Positions 1 through 9,012 of a DNA stretch of 58,292 nt are shown here, in pieces. Location: assembly GCA_030448125.1 (NCBI GenBank), contig JAUJNO010000001.1:521355-579646 (forward strand), read 5' to 3'. The notes below the pieces were generated by a model, which was not told the DNA's origin, ran no database searches, and saw only the letters and a list, made by a program, of their open reading frames with translations. Source of the DNA: Rubrobacteraceae bacterium. Its GTDB lineage: Bacteria > Actinomycetota > Rubrobacteria > Rubrobacterales > Rubrobacteraceae. The stretch's first letter is position 1, and each line of letters opens with the position of its first letter. The translations under genes were made by a program, and so were the position numbers.

Positions 1-314
1 AGCCCGTAGCCGACCATCCGGTCGAACGCGATGTGTGCGAACCACACGAGTGCCAGGGAGACGATCAAAGAGCTCGCCGCCAGCAGGCCGAGGGCGGCCA
101 GAAGACCGGGCGCGGCGTAGGTGTGGAACAGGTTGTAGCTGATGGCCCCTACCCGGCTTCCGGCCAGGTACCCTAGCATGGAGACGTCGGGCGCCAGGAA
201 CAGCAGGACGAACAGCAGCCAGTTCCCCCCGTTCAAGCCGTAGAGCAGGACGCTCAGGGTTAGGAGGGTAGCGCCTTCGATCCTCAAGAGGGCGGGGGGA
301 AGGGTGAACTTCAC
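1..314 (-). CDS. DUF4260 family membrane protein, C-terminus off the left edge
   Basis: The minus strand encodes a continuous frame starting with GTG at 314 (VKFTLPPALLRIEGATLLTL) and running off the window after FDRMVGYGL. The pattern of short hydrophobic helices with PDVSMLGY, NLFHTYAAPG and AHIAFDRMVGYGLK-type ends is the signature of DUF4260, a family of about 120-residue integral membrane proteins of unknown function. A GAGGAGG ribosome site lies about 11 bases upstream of the GTG. Only the last dozen or so residues should be missing. It is divergent from threonine synthase. Family assignment is by recognition of the sequence pattern; the function is unknown. Confidence 0.75.
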   Translation of the reverse strand, partial: MKFTLPPALLRIEGATLLTLSVLLYGLNGGNWLLFVLLFLAPDVSMLGYLAGSRVGAISYNLFHTYAAPGLLAALGLLAASSLIVSLALVWFAHIAFDRMVGYG

Positions 315-600
315 GGTTCTTACGAGCCTCCTCGCTAGTTCGGCCCACCCGAAGTTCGGGGAAGGCGCCGTGTTTGGCAAACTATATCGTCTCCCAGGAG
401 GTCGGCTACGTATCGGGCGAGGTGATCGGTGTGGTGGGCGGAGTGCCGCTGCCCACCTGGAGAGCCCGCCCGATAGGGGGCGCCCAAACCTCTGGTACGC
501 GTCCCCTTACCTTCGCCGCCCGGGTAGCGGGTTCGCTCCGGCACTGCCATACTGTGATGGGGACGACGTGCTAACTTCTGACAGGTGAGGTGCGGAGGAG

Positions 601-1877
601 ATGGGCGCTACCGGATCTACCCTGGCTTATCTAGAAGGCGCGCTGTCGGAGGCGACGTATTCACCTGACGAGCTGATGAACCTGGACCCTGTCGACGACC
701 GTCCGTTGCTCGCGCGGTACGACCTGGAGGAGGCTGCCCGTACCCTGACACCCGAGTCGCTGGCGAGCCGGCGAACGACGAGCGGTATGTGGCGTTGGGC
801 CGAGCTACTACCGGTGCGGGAGCAGAGCAACGTCGTCTCTTTGGGCGAAGGAGACACGCCGCTGTTGCCGCAACCCCGGCTCGGAGAAGCTTTAGGCATA
901 CCGCGCCTGTCCACGAAGGTGGAGGGGTTAAACCCGACCGGCTCGTTCAAGGCCCGCGGGATGGCGGCCGCGGTCTCCCGAGCCCTGGAGCTCGGCGTGA
1001 CTTCGTTCATAGCGCCCTCCGCGGGGAACGCCGCCGGAGCGCTGGCAGCTTACGGCGCGGCGGCCGGCGCGGAGGTCACAGTGCTCACGCCCGCGGACGT
1101 AGCGCCCGCTAGCCGGGACGAAGTGCTGGCGATGGGTGGTCGTCTGGTGCTGGTGGAGGGTCTCATAAGCGACTGCGGCCGTATCGCGTCAGCCATGGCC
1201 GGGAAGACCGGGGCTTTCGACGTCAGCACGCTCAAGGAGCCGTACCGCGTCGAAGGCAAGAAGACGATGGGACTGGAGCTGGCGGAGCAGCGCGGCTGGC
1301 GGCTGCCCGACGTGATCGTCTACCCGACGGGTGGCGGCACGGGCCTGGTGGGGATGTGGAAAGCCTTCGGCGAACTGGAAACTCTCGGCATGATAGGCCC
1401 GGAGCGACCGAGGATGGTCAGCGTGCAAGCGGAGGGCTGCGCCCCCATCGTCAGGGCGTTCGAGGCCGGCGAACGCTTCGCCGAGCCCTGGGAAGACGCG
1501 GATACCAGGGCATCGGGCATTCGCGTCCCGTCCGCCGTGGGCGACTTCCTCATACTCGATGCGCTGCGAGAATCAGGGGGCACGGCGGTGGCGGTGGACG
1601 AGCAATCCATCGCGGAGATGCAAATGTTCGCGGGGCGTATGGGAGCCGGGTACGTAAGTCCGGAGTCCGCGGCCGCTCTCGCAGCCGTCCCCGAACTGCG
1701 GGAGCGGGGGAAGTCGGTCGAGACGCCGACCTCGTCGTCTTCGATTGCGGCATCGGCCAGAAGTATCCGCCGCCTCCCGGACTCCCGGATCCTCCGGTCG
1801 TCGATCCCTCCGACTACGATCTGGAGTCGCTAATAGAACAGGTCGGTTCGTACAGCCACGAGCCCGGAGATCGCTGA
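601..1877 (+). CDS. thrC: Threonine synthase-like PLP enzyme, frameshifted near the C-terminus
   Basis: This PLP-dependent enzyme would convert O-phosphohomoserine to threonine in the cytoplasm. Visible motifs are LGEGDTPLL near residue 80, the PLP lysine in TGSFKARG near residue 118, SAGNAAGALAAY, and the phosphate loop PTGGGTG near residue 243. The frame from 601 goes out of register around 1705-1711, where a G5 run follows CGGGAGC. The adjacent frame continues ERG-EVGRDADLVVFDCGIGQKYP, the expected family ending, to a stop at 1877. One missing G would restore it. The start ATG has GGAGGAG immediately upstream. The lysine motif reads KARG where many threonine synthases have KDRG, so a related PLP lyase is possible. 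Confidence 0.8.
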
Positions 1878-1889
1878 GACGGATTGAAG

Positions 1890-3250
1890 CTACCGTTGGG
1901 CCTCGGGAGCTCTTTTGTCCAGGATTCTCTTGACCAGGTAGTTCACCCCCCACAGAACGAGCCCGACCAGTAGCAGCGCCCCCGCCCGCAAGAAGGTAGC
2001 TCCCTCCTGCTGGGTCAAAGACCTAGCGAAACCAGGATCCCGAGGATGGGGAATACGCTCGGGGTGCGGAAGTGTTGGTGTTCGACCCGGTCTCTCCTGA
2101 GCACGAAGACGGAGACGTTGACCACGATAAACACGAAGAGAAGTAGCAGTACGGTAGCCCTGGCGAGGGCTCCAATGTCTCCGGTAGCGATCAGGATCAT
2201 GACGACCAGGATCGTAAAGACGATGGAGACCCACGGCGTGCGGCGGCCCCGATGAACTCTGGCGAATATCGAGGGCATTACCCCCTGATCGGCCATACCG
2301 TAGAAGACCCGGGAGGCCATGATCGTGTTGATAAGCGCCCCGTTGGTCACGGCGAACAGGGCAATCAGCGAGAACAGCTGCGTCGGGATCGGCACGGGAC
2401 CTTCCCTTACTACCTCGAGCAGAGGACCTGTCGAGGACGCGAGTTGCTGAGTGTCGACCACCATCGAGGCCGTGAAGGTGACGAGCAGGTAGATCACGCC
2501 AGCGATGAGCAGGCCGCCGAGCAGGGCGCGCGGGTAGATCCTGCTGGGGTTCTGGGTCTCCTCGGCCACGTTGACCGAGTCCTCGAAGCCGATCAAGGCG
2601 TAGAACGATAGCGCCGCGCCGGCCAGGATCGCTACCACGACGCTTGACCCCTCGTTGAACTCGAAGGCCCTGCTCGGCTCCCCGGAGCCGGTAGAGAGGG
2701 CCACTATACCTATCAGGACGATGAGCAACAGCCCGATCACCTCGATAATCGTGAAGACTACGTTGATCCTTACCGACTCCGAGATGCCCCAGAAGTTGAT
2801 CAGGCCGACCACGAAGATGAGGAGGAGCGCGGCGAGGACTGTCGGCACGTCGATAAACTGTTTCAGGTAGTCGCCGCCAAAGGCCCGGGAGAGGGCGGCA
2901 GCGGAGAAAAGGCTGGAGGCCGCGACGGCGAAGGCCACCATGAAACTCACGAAAGGCACCTTGAAAGCGTTGTGGGCGTAGGTAGCGGTCCCTCCAGCCC
3001 GGGGATATTTCGTGACCAGTTCAGCGTAGCTGCACGCCGTAAAGACGGCGAGTATCAAGGCGAGTAGAAACGCCACCCAGATGGCGCCGCCGACCTGCGC
3101 CCCGACCTGGCCCACCAGCGCGTAGATCCCGGCCCCCACGATGTCGCCGACGACGAAGAAGATCAGCAGCCACTGACCGATGCCGCGCCTTAGCCGTTCG
3201 GGCTGCTCCGATGCCTGACTACCGTTGTTCCTGTCCCGTCCATCGTCCAT
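1890..3250 (-). CDS. APC-family amino acid permease, one frameshift
   Basis: This is a twelve-helix-type amino acid/polyamine transporter of the inner membrane (AA_permease_2 type). The N-terminal region carries GDIVGAGIYALVGQVGAQVG, the substrate-binding first helix with its GAGIY motif, and later helices include FYALIGFEDSVNVAEE. ATG at 3250 is chosen because hydrophobic sequence begins about 25 residues later and a GAGG/GGGAGG purine stretch precedes it; an open frame continues upstream to 3436 without family resemblance. Near 2020-2035 the frame runs to a premature TGA, while the next frame encodes a final helix, AGALLLVGLVLWGVNYLVKR, ending at 1890. One extra T in the GTCTTTG run would join them. 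It is convergent with threonine synthase. Confidence 0.8.
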
Positions 3251-3501
3251 CCCTCCCAACCTCGCTGAACCCCACGTCCCCGTATCCCACGGTATCACCC
3301 GCCGTCTCGCGCCAGGCGTAATGGTGCTGGCAACTGGTATCAGTATTGGTGTTCCCAAGAAGAGACTACTCAAAGCGATTTTCTTGTCCTTGTCTCCGAC
3401 GCTTCCTCCGGTCAAGTTTGACCGTCTAACCTCCACGCCGCTTTCCCGAATGCCACCGCGTAGAATGATAATAACTGGGCAATCGGAGTTTTGGAGGAGT
3501 T

Positions 3502-4149
3502 GTGGATAGCCTTTTCGAGTCTTTGGAGGGCGGTGAGGATCGCGAAGAACGGCTCGCGGAGCTCGCCCGGCAGGTCTCCGTATGCACGAGATGCGACCTC
3601 GCGCTCAACAGGACGAACACGGTCTTCGGGACCGGCGACCCGTACTCTCCATTGATGCTCGTCGGCGAGGGGCCGGGGGAGAACGAGGACGCGACGGGGC
3701 TGCCGTTCGTGGGGCGGGCCGGCAAGCTCCTCGACGACATCCTCGCGGCCGTGAACCTGACGCGAGGGGACGTGTACCTAACGAACACCGTTAAATGCCG
3801 GGCGGCCGTAGAGGAGGGCGGGAGGATGAAGAATCGCCCGCCGAGGACCGGGGAGATCAAGGCTTGCAACCCCTACCTCCAGGGCCAGATGGAGGCGGTG
3901 AAGCCAGAGATCATCCTCTGCCTCGGCGGTCCGGCCGCTAAGACTCTGATAGATAAAGATTTCAGGATCACCAAAGACCGCGGCAAGTGGTACGACCTAC
4001 AGGATGGCATCAAGGCGATGGCGACGTTCCACCCGGCCTACGTCCTGAGACAACGCGGCGAGGACCTCGACGGCGCCAAACGCGCCGTCTGGAGAGACAT
4101 CCAGAACGTCTACGCCGAGTACCAGAAGGCGCTGGAAGAGCGGGGATGA
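3502..4149 (+). CDS. Uracil-DNA glycosylase, family 4 (Fe-S type)
   Basis: The enzyme removes uracil from DNA to start base-excision repair. All family 4 signatures are present: paired cysteines CTRC at residues 28-31, the active-site loop GEGPGENEDATGLPFVGRAG near residues 51-75, two more candidate Fe-S cysteines in TVKC and ACNPYL, CLGGPAAKTL, and the HPAYVLR motif near residue 175. The length of 215 residues is normal. GTG at 3502 follows GGAGGAG by only two bases. The next gene starts three bases after the stop, so the two are probably cotranscribed, although their functions have no obvious link. Confidence 0.93.
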   Translation: MDSLFESLEGGEDREERLAELARQVSVCTRCDLALNRTNTVFGTGDPYSPLMLVGEGPGENEDATGLPFVGRAGKLLDDILAAVNLTRGDVYLTNTVKCRAAVEEGGRMKNRPPRTGEIKACNPYLQGQMEAVKPEIILCLGGPAAKTLIDKDFRITKDRGKWYDLQDGIKAMATFHPAYVLRQRGEDLDGAKRAVWRDIQNVYAEYQKALEERG

Positions 4150-4152
4150 GCC

Positions 4153-5193
4153 TTGGGCCTCTTTCGAGCTTTCCTGCTCACTGTTTGCCTGGTCCTGTCT
4201 CTCGCGTTGCTAGCGTCCTGCGGAGGGTCGGACGCGACCGATAGCCAAGGGGAAGGCCAAGGGGGAGGGGAAGGCCAGGGCGAGAGCCAGGGTAGCGGCG
4301 CGCCCGCCGCCGCCGAGCAGGGTAGCTGGCAGACGAGGGCGTCTTTGCCGACGACGCGAAGCGAGGCGGCGGTCGCCGAGCTCGACGGCAAGGTCTATGT
4401 GCTGGGCGGCTACACTGAGGAGGCCATAGCGTCGACCCTCAACCATGTCTACGACCCGGCGACCGATGCCTGGGAAGAGCTCGCTCCCATGCCGTGCGGC
4501 CTCAACCACGTGGGCGTCGCCGGCTACGAGGGCAAAATCTACGCCGTCGGCGGCTTCACGGGCGGGGACAAGGGGCCCGTGGCGGATGTCTACGCCTACG
4601 ACGTAGCCACCGATACCTGGGAGGAGCTTGCGTTCCTGTCGGCCCCGCGCGGTTCGGTGGCCGTGACCGAGCTTGACGGCAGGATCCACGCCATAGGCGG
4701 ACGCGACACCTCGGAGGCGGACGTTGATACCCACGAGGTCTACGACCCGGCGACGAATACCTGGGAGGAACTCGCGCCCCTGCCGACCGCCCGAAATCAC
4801 GTACCCGCCGTGGCTCTTAACGGCAGAATCCACGTGCCCGGCGGCCGCTTCGAGACCCCCGAGGTCAACACCGACGTACACGAGGTTTACGATCCGGTCT
4901 CCGACTCGTGGGAGGAGGCCACGCCCTTGCCCACTCCGCGCAGCGGCATCGCGGGCGCGGCCCTGAGTGGGCTCGTGCTGGTCTTGGGCGGCGAGGATGA
5001 CGTGGGCACCTTCGAAGAGAACGAGGCCTACGACCCGGAGACCGACACCTGGACAACTTTGGCGCCCCTGCCGACCCCCCGCCACGGGTTCGGCGCGGTC
5101 ACGATCGGCGACGCCGTCTACGTCCCTGCTGGCGCCCCCGAAAAGGCCGGTGGCCGGCTAGGCGATGTCCTCGAGGTCTTTACGCTGTCGTAG
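4153..5193 (+). CDS. Kelch-repeat lipoprotein, first of a tandem pair
   Basis: A lipoprotein signal (LLTVCLVLSLALLASCGGS) is followed by a Gly/Gln/Glu-rich linker and about six Kelch repeats of roughly 48 residues. The repeats show the usual pattern: VAELDGKVYVLGG or its variants, then YDPATDAWEELAPMP. They should close into a six-bladed beta propeller on the outer face of the membrane. Such domains mostly bind proteins or carbohydrates; no catalytic motif was seen. The TTG start at 4153 is adopted because the signal peptide begins there. The gene is closely similar to its downstream neighbour. Confidence 0.85.
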   Translation: MGLFRAFLLTVCLVLSLALLASCGGSDATDSQGEGQGGGEGQGESQGSGAPAAAEQGSWQTRASLPTTRSEAAVAELDGKVYVLGGYTEEAIASTLNHVYDPATDAWEELAPMPCGLNHVGVAGYEGKIYAVGGFTGGDKGPVADVYAYDVATDTWEELAFLSAPRGSVAVTELDGRIHAIGGRDTSEADVDTHEVYDPATNTWEELAPLPTARNHVPAVALNGRIHVPGGRFETPEVNTDVHEVYDPVSDSWEEATPLPTPRSGIAGAALSGLVLVLGGEDDVGTFEENEAYDPETDTWTTLAPLPTPRHGFGAVTIGDAVYVPAGAPEKAGGRLGDVLEVFTLS

Positions 5194-5232
5194 GGGACGA
5201 TACCCGTAGAGACGCGAAAATACGGGAGGGAT

Positions 5233-6252
5233 ATGACGAGGAGGCTACGCACCGCGCTGTTAATACTGGCTGTGGGCTACCTGGCGACTTTGCTCGCGGC
5301 CTGCGGAGGCTCGGAGACGACCGGAGACGGGGAGGAAGGCCAGGGCGAGAAAGGGGGCAACGGCGAGTCCGCCGCGAGCGGTCGGGGTAGCTGGCAGACC
5401 GGCGCGTCCTTGCCGGAGGGACGCAGCGAGGTGGCGGTCGCCGAGCTCGACGGCAAGGTCTACGTTATCGGTGGATACACCGGGGAGACGACATCGTCGA
5501 GGCTCAACCAGGTCTACGACCCCGCCACCGACGCCTGGGAAGAGCTTGCCCCCATGCCGCGTGGCCTCGACCACGTGGGCGCCGCCGGCCACGGCGGCAA
5601 GATCTACGCGGTCGGCGGCTTTACGAGCGGGAACGAGGGGGCGGTGGCGGACGTCTACGCCTACGACGTCGCCACTGATACCTGGGAGGAACTCGCGTCC
5701 CTGTCGGCCCCGCGTGGTTCGGTGGCCGTGGCCGAGCTCGACGGCAGGATCCACGCTATAGGAGGACGCGACGCCTCGGACGTGAACACCCACGAGGCCT
5801 ACGATCCGGCGACCGGCGCCTGGGAGGAGCTGGCACCATTGCCGACCGCGCGGGACCACATGCCCGCCGTGGTGCTGGACGGCAGGATCCACGTGCCCGG
5901 CGGCCGCTTCGAGACCTTCGAGAACAACACCGGCGTCCACGAGGTCTACGACCCGGCCTCCGGCTCGTGGGAAGAGGCAGCCCCGCTCCCTACCCCGCGC
6001 AGCGGCGCAGCGGGTGCGGCGTTGAGTGGGCGCATGCTCGTCTTCGGCGGTGAGGAGGGCGCGGGCACCTTCGAGGAGAACGAGGCGTACGACCCGGCGA
6101 CCGACACCTGGGAGGAGCTCTCACCCCTGCCAACCCCCCGCCACGGGTTCGGTGCGGCCGCGGTCGGCGAGACCGTCTACCTCCCCGCCGGCGCTCCCGT
6201 GACGGGAGGCGGCCGGCAGAGCGAGGTTCTCGAGGCTTTCGCTCTGCCGTAA
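5233..6252 (+). CDS. Kelch-repeat lipoprotein, second of a tandem pair
   Basis: This is a paralogue of the preceding gene, with a lipobox (LATLLAACGGS), an acidic Gly-rich linker and six Kelch blades, for example YVIGGYTGETTSSRLNQVYD and WEELAPMPRGLDHVG. The two proteins match almost blade for blade, and the gap between the genes is only 39 bases, so a recent local duplication is likely. The ATG at 5233 has GGGAGGG close upstream. It is predicted to be an extracellular six-bladed propeller anchored by lipid. The ligand is unknown. Confidence 0.87.
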   Translation: MTRRLRTALLILAVGYLATLLAACGGSETTGDGEEGQGEKGGNGESAASGRGSWQTGASLPEGRSEVAVAELDGKVYVIGGYTGETTSSRLNQVYDPATDAWEELAPMPRGLDHVGAAGHGGKIYAVGGFTSGNEGAVADVYAYDVATDTWEELASLSAPRGSVAVAELDGRIHAIGGRDASDVNTHEAYDPATGAWEELAPLPTARDHMPAVVLDGRIHVPGGRFETFENNTGVHEVYDPASGSWEEAAPLPTPRSGAAGAALSGRMLVFGGEEGAGTFEENEAYDPATDTWEELSPLPTPRHGFGAAAVGETVYLPAGAPVTGGGRQSEVLEAFALP

Positions 6253-6355
6253 GGGGCAGCGCCTTTGTACGGCGCGAGGGCGGTGGGAAGGGATGGCCGG
6301 TTCGAGATCTTGTTCGCCGGGAGTAAGAATATTACTAACCAATCCTTATTCCCCC

Positions 6356-6364
6356 TGCTATCAT
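6356..6364 (+). promoter_or_regulatory. Possible extended -10 promoter for the siroheme decarboxylase gene
   Basis: TGCTATCAT matches the extended -10 pattern TGnTAnnnT and sits in an unusually AT-rich stretch (6325-6365) 45 bases before the TTG start. No good -35 element lies 17 bases upstream, which is typical of extended -10 promoters. It is assigned by eye only. Confidence 0.35.
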
Positions 6365-6408
6365 GCTGAGAAAAGTAGTGCAAAAGCGTCGAGAAGGGTT
6401 CGTGAACC

Positions 6409-7470
6409 TTGGTCAGCACAGTCTCCAACAACCAGATGATGGATACCATCGATAAAGATCTGCTCAACCTCATTCAGCGGGAGTTCCCGCTGGATCGGGA
6501 GCCGTTCGAGGCGATGGGGCGTACTCTGGGTTTGCCTGGGGACGAAGTGATCCGGCGCATAGAGGCGCTCAAGAGGGGGCGGGTGATACGCCAGATCAGC
6601 GCGATCTTCGACACCCGCGTCCTGGGCTACCAGTCGACCCTCGTCGCGGCCAGGATACCGTCCGAGAAGCTCAACTCCGCCGCCAAGGCCGTGAACTCCC
6701 ACCCCGGCGTCTCCCACAACTACGAGCGCAACAACGAGTTCAACCTCTGGTACACCGTGGCGGTGCCGCCCGACTCCAGGCTCGGCCTGGAGGGCACCGT
6801 GGACGTGCTGCACAAGATCAGTGGCGCCGAGAAGACGCGCATCCTTCCGACGCTGAAGCTGTTCAAGATCGGGGTTACGCTAGACATGAGGGAGGGCGCT
6901 ACCGCCAGGAAGGAGGCCCCGCAGTACGGCGAGAGTGACCGGGCGGGCGCCGACCGGAACATCTCGGAGGATGACAAGGCGGCTATCCAGGCGTTGCAAG
7001 AAGACGTGCCGCTCACCCCCAGACCGTTCGACCTGTGGGGGCGGCAGGTCGGGCTCTCCTCCGAGGAGCTTCTAGAGCGGGCGTACGACTTGCAGCGGCG
7101 CAAGATCATGCGCCGCTTCTCGGCGGTGCTCTACCACCGCAAGGCGGGCTTCCGGGCGAACGCGATGGGCGTCTGGAAGGTGCCCGAGGCGCGGGTGGAA
7201 GACGTCGGCAACGTGTTCGCCCAGTACCAGGCGGTCTCCCACTGCTACCAGCGCCCGGTCTATGAGGACTGGCCGTACGCCCTCTTCAGCATGGTCCACG
7301 GCCGCTCGGAGGAGGAGTGCGAGTCGGTCCTCGACGCGATGGCCGCCGAGACCGGTCTCACGGAGCGCCTCTCCCTGTACTCCACCCGCGAGTACAAGAA
7401 GACGAGGGTGCGCTACTTCACCCCGGAGATGGAGGCCTGGGAGAAGCTCTACGCCGGCGTCCTCCGCTAG
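6409..7470 (+). CDS. Fused siroheme decarboxylase (AhbA/AhbB-like, Lrp/AsnC fold)
   Basis: Two AsnC-type modules occur in one chain. Each has a winged-helix-like part (DLLNLIQREFPLDREPFEAMG near residue 18; AIQALQEDVPLTPRPFDLWG near residue 190) and a ferredoxin-like part (NNEFNLWYTVAVP; PVYEDWPYALFSMVHG). Conserved RVIRQISAIFDTRVLGY and KIMRRFSAVLYHRKAGF mark the AhbA/AhbB/NirDLGH family. That family decarboxylates siroheme to didecarboxysiroheme for siroheme-dependent heme or heme d1 synthesis. These are usually two separate subunits; here one 353-residue protein carries both. The TTG start at 6409 follows GAAGGG; an ATG at 6436 is the alternative. No other ahb/nir gene is in the window, so which pathway it serves is open. 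Confidence 0.82.
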   Translation: MVSTVSNNQMMDTIDKDLLNLIQREFPLDREPFEAMGRTLGLPGDEVIRRIEALKRGRVIRQISAIFDTRVLGYQSTLVAARIPSEKLNSAAKAVNSHPGVSHNYERNNEFNLWYTVAVPPDSRLGLEGTVDVLHKISGAEKTRILPTLKLFKIGVTLDMREGATARKEAPQYGESDRAGADRNISEDDKAAIQALQEDVPLTPRPFDLWGRQVGLSSEELLERAYDLQRRKIMRRFSAVLYHRKAGFRANAMGVWKVPEARVEDVGNVFAQYQAVSHCYQRPVYEDWPYALFSMVHGRSEEECESVLDAMAAETGLTERLSLYSTREYKKTRVRYFTPEMEAWEKLYAGVLR

Positions 7471-7498
7471 AGCCGCCCAAGAGGACCTTTTGGTGAGC

Positions 7499-7533
7499 GC
7501 CCCCGTCCCGGCACTGTCCGGCGGGGGCTTTCT
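7499..7533 (+). terminator. Rho-independent terminator
   Basis: GCCCCCG (7499-7505) pairs with CGGGGGC (7522-7528), with further pairing inside the loop, and TTTCTCGTCTT follows. It separates the siroheme decarboxylase gene from the TauE gene, whose ATG is only 13 bases further on. Confidence 0.75.
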
Positions 7534-7545
7534 CGTCTTCGAGAT

Positions 7546-8295
7546 ATGCTGAGCGTGCTGAGCGCCTCCCTGTTCGTCGCACTCTTCGCGGCGTTCCTGG
7601 CGGGGTGCGTCTCGGGGTTGACCGGGTTCGGGCTCGCCCTTATCAGCGTGCCGTTGTTCCTCTTCGTCTACGACCCGACGACGGTCGTGGCGCTTACGGC
7701 CGTGCTCTCGGTGGCCATCAACGTGGCCGTGGTGTGGGACTCGTGGAGGGACGCGAACAAGCGGCTGGTGCTCGCGCTCCTGCCCCCGGCCTTTGTCGGC
7801 GTCGCGGCGGGCGTCGCGGTGCTGAAGGTCGTGGACCCGTTGTACATCCGGCTCGGGGTCGGGGTCTTGGTGGTCCTCTCGACGCTGCTCCTCCTGCGGG
7901 AGGTCCGGCTCCCCGGCGCCGGGACGTGGTGGGGGCCGGTCGTCGCCGGCTCGGCGAGCGGCGCGCTCTCTACCTCGACGGGCCTGGCCGCTCCCCCGAT
8001 AGTGATTCTGCTGGCCTCGCGCGGCCTCCCCAAGCATACCTTCCGGAGCTCGAGCGCCCTCTTCTTCCTCCCGATGAGCCTCGCGGGGCTCGTCGCCCTC
8101 GTCTTGTGGGGTCTCATGGACGGCGGTCACGCCACACTCGCCCTCGCGCTCGTCCCCGTCGCGTTCCTGGGCAAGCTCCTCGGAACCGCGCTCCTCACGA
8201 GGATCTCCGAGAAGACCTTTCGCCGTACGAGCCTCGGCTTCACCCTGCTCACCGGCGCTCTCGGGGTTGCTACCGCCCTTTGGGCTTTGATCTAG
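7546..8295 (+). CDS. TauE/SafE family (DUF81) anion exporter-like membrane protein
   Basis: This 249-residue protein has about eight hydrophobic helices and the family signature near the N-terminus, GCVSGLTGFGLALISVPLF, repeated in weaker form in the second half (GSASGALSTSTGLAAPPIV). Members export sulfite, sulfoacetate or related organic anions across the inner membrane; the substrate cannot be read from the sequence. It begins directly after a terminator, and no clear ribosome site is visible. It is convergent with the HAD gene, with three bases between stops. Confidence 0.82.
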   Translation: MLSVLSASLFVALFAAFLAGCVSGLTGFGLALISVPLFLFVYDPTTVVALTAVLSVAINVAVVWDSWRDANKRLVLALLPPAFVGVAAGVAVLKVVDPLYIRLGVGVLVVLSTLLLLREVRLPGAGTWWGPVVAGSASGALSTSTGLAAPPIVILLASRGLPKHTFRSSSALFFLPMSLAGLVALVLWGLMDGGHATLALALVPVAFLGKLLGTALLTRISEKTFRRTSLGFTLLTGALGVATALWALI

Positions 8296-8298
8296 CGG

Positions 8299-9012
8299 CT
8301 AGACACCTAGCTTCCCTGCCAGTTCGATGAGGTCGTCGACGACGAGGTCGAAGGAGGGGTCAGGCTCCTCCGCTTCTCCTCCGGGGCCCCACTCCAGGGG
8401 ACGTAGAACGTAAGCCGCCCGGAGACCGTAGGTCTGCGCGGCGCGCAGGTCGCTCGGGTGGGCGGCTACCAGCATGACCTGTTCGGGACGCAGGTCGAGG
8501 AGGTTTGGTGGCATCAGGTAGGTCTCGGGATCGGGCTTGTAGTGACGGACGAGCTCGGCCGAGAGGATCAAATCCCACGGCAGCCCGGCCCGTTTGGCCA
8601 TGTTGGTCAGAAGGGCGACGTTGCCGTTGGAGAACGTCGAGATGACGTACCGCTCTTTCAGACGCGCAAGCCCGGCGACGGAATCCGGCCAGGGGTCGAG
8701 GCGGTGCCACGCCTTGTTTAAGTGGTCTCTCTCCTCCTCCGTCAGGCCTTCGACGCCGAACTCTTCGAGCAGTTCTTCGAGGGAGGCGCGGTGGAGGGCG
8801 TCGAGGTTCGTCCAGGGGAGTTCGCCGCGCCGCACCCGGTCCATTGAGGGCGCGTAGCGGCCGCGCCACTTGTCGGCGAAGGCGGCCCAGTCGACGTCGA
8901 GGTCCTTCTTCCGGCCCATCTCCTCACCCTCCCGGATCACGGAGCCGCGCCAGTCCACCACCGTGCCGAACACGTCGAAGACGAGCGCCTTGACGTCCGG
9001 AACGCTTATTAC
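8299..9012 (-). CDS. Haloacid dehalogenase type II-like hydrolase, start codon apparently lost
   Basis: This is a HAD hydrolase with the nucleophile motif FDVFGTVVDW, the second motif STFSNGNVALL, and KPDPETYLMP followed by VMLVAAHPSDLRAA. The first usable GTG (8973) falls after the nucleophile Asp (codon 8978-8976), so an enzyme starting there could not work. The in-frame coding pattern ISVPDVKALVFDVFG continues upstream to 9012, but no ATG, GTG or TTG exists between there and a stop at 9072. GTA at 9012 overlaps the DapA-family stop exactly where GTGA overlaps are common. A single G-to-A change at that point would explain the loss; an ATA start at 9009 is also possible. Confidence 0.72.
   Translation of the reverse strand, partial: VISVPDVKALVFDVFGTVVDWRGSVIREGEEMGRKKDLDVDWAAFADKWRGRYAPSMDRVRRGELPWTNLDALHRASLEELLEEFGVEGLTEEERDHLNKAWHRLDPWPDSVAGLARLKERYVISTFSNGNVALLTNMAKRAGLPWDLILSAELVRHYKPDPETYLMPPNLLDLRPEQVMLVAAHPSDLRAAQTYGLRAAYVLRPLEWGPGGEAEEPDPSFDLVVDDLIELAGKLGV

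Noticed and set aside
433..457. GGTGGGC/GCCCACC hairpin upstream of threonine synthase, considered as a riboswitch or attenuator
   Set aside because: No conserved riboswitch core, no T-run and no leader peptide with Thr codons was seen.
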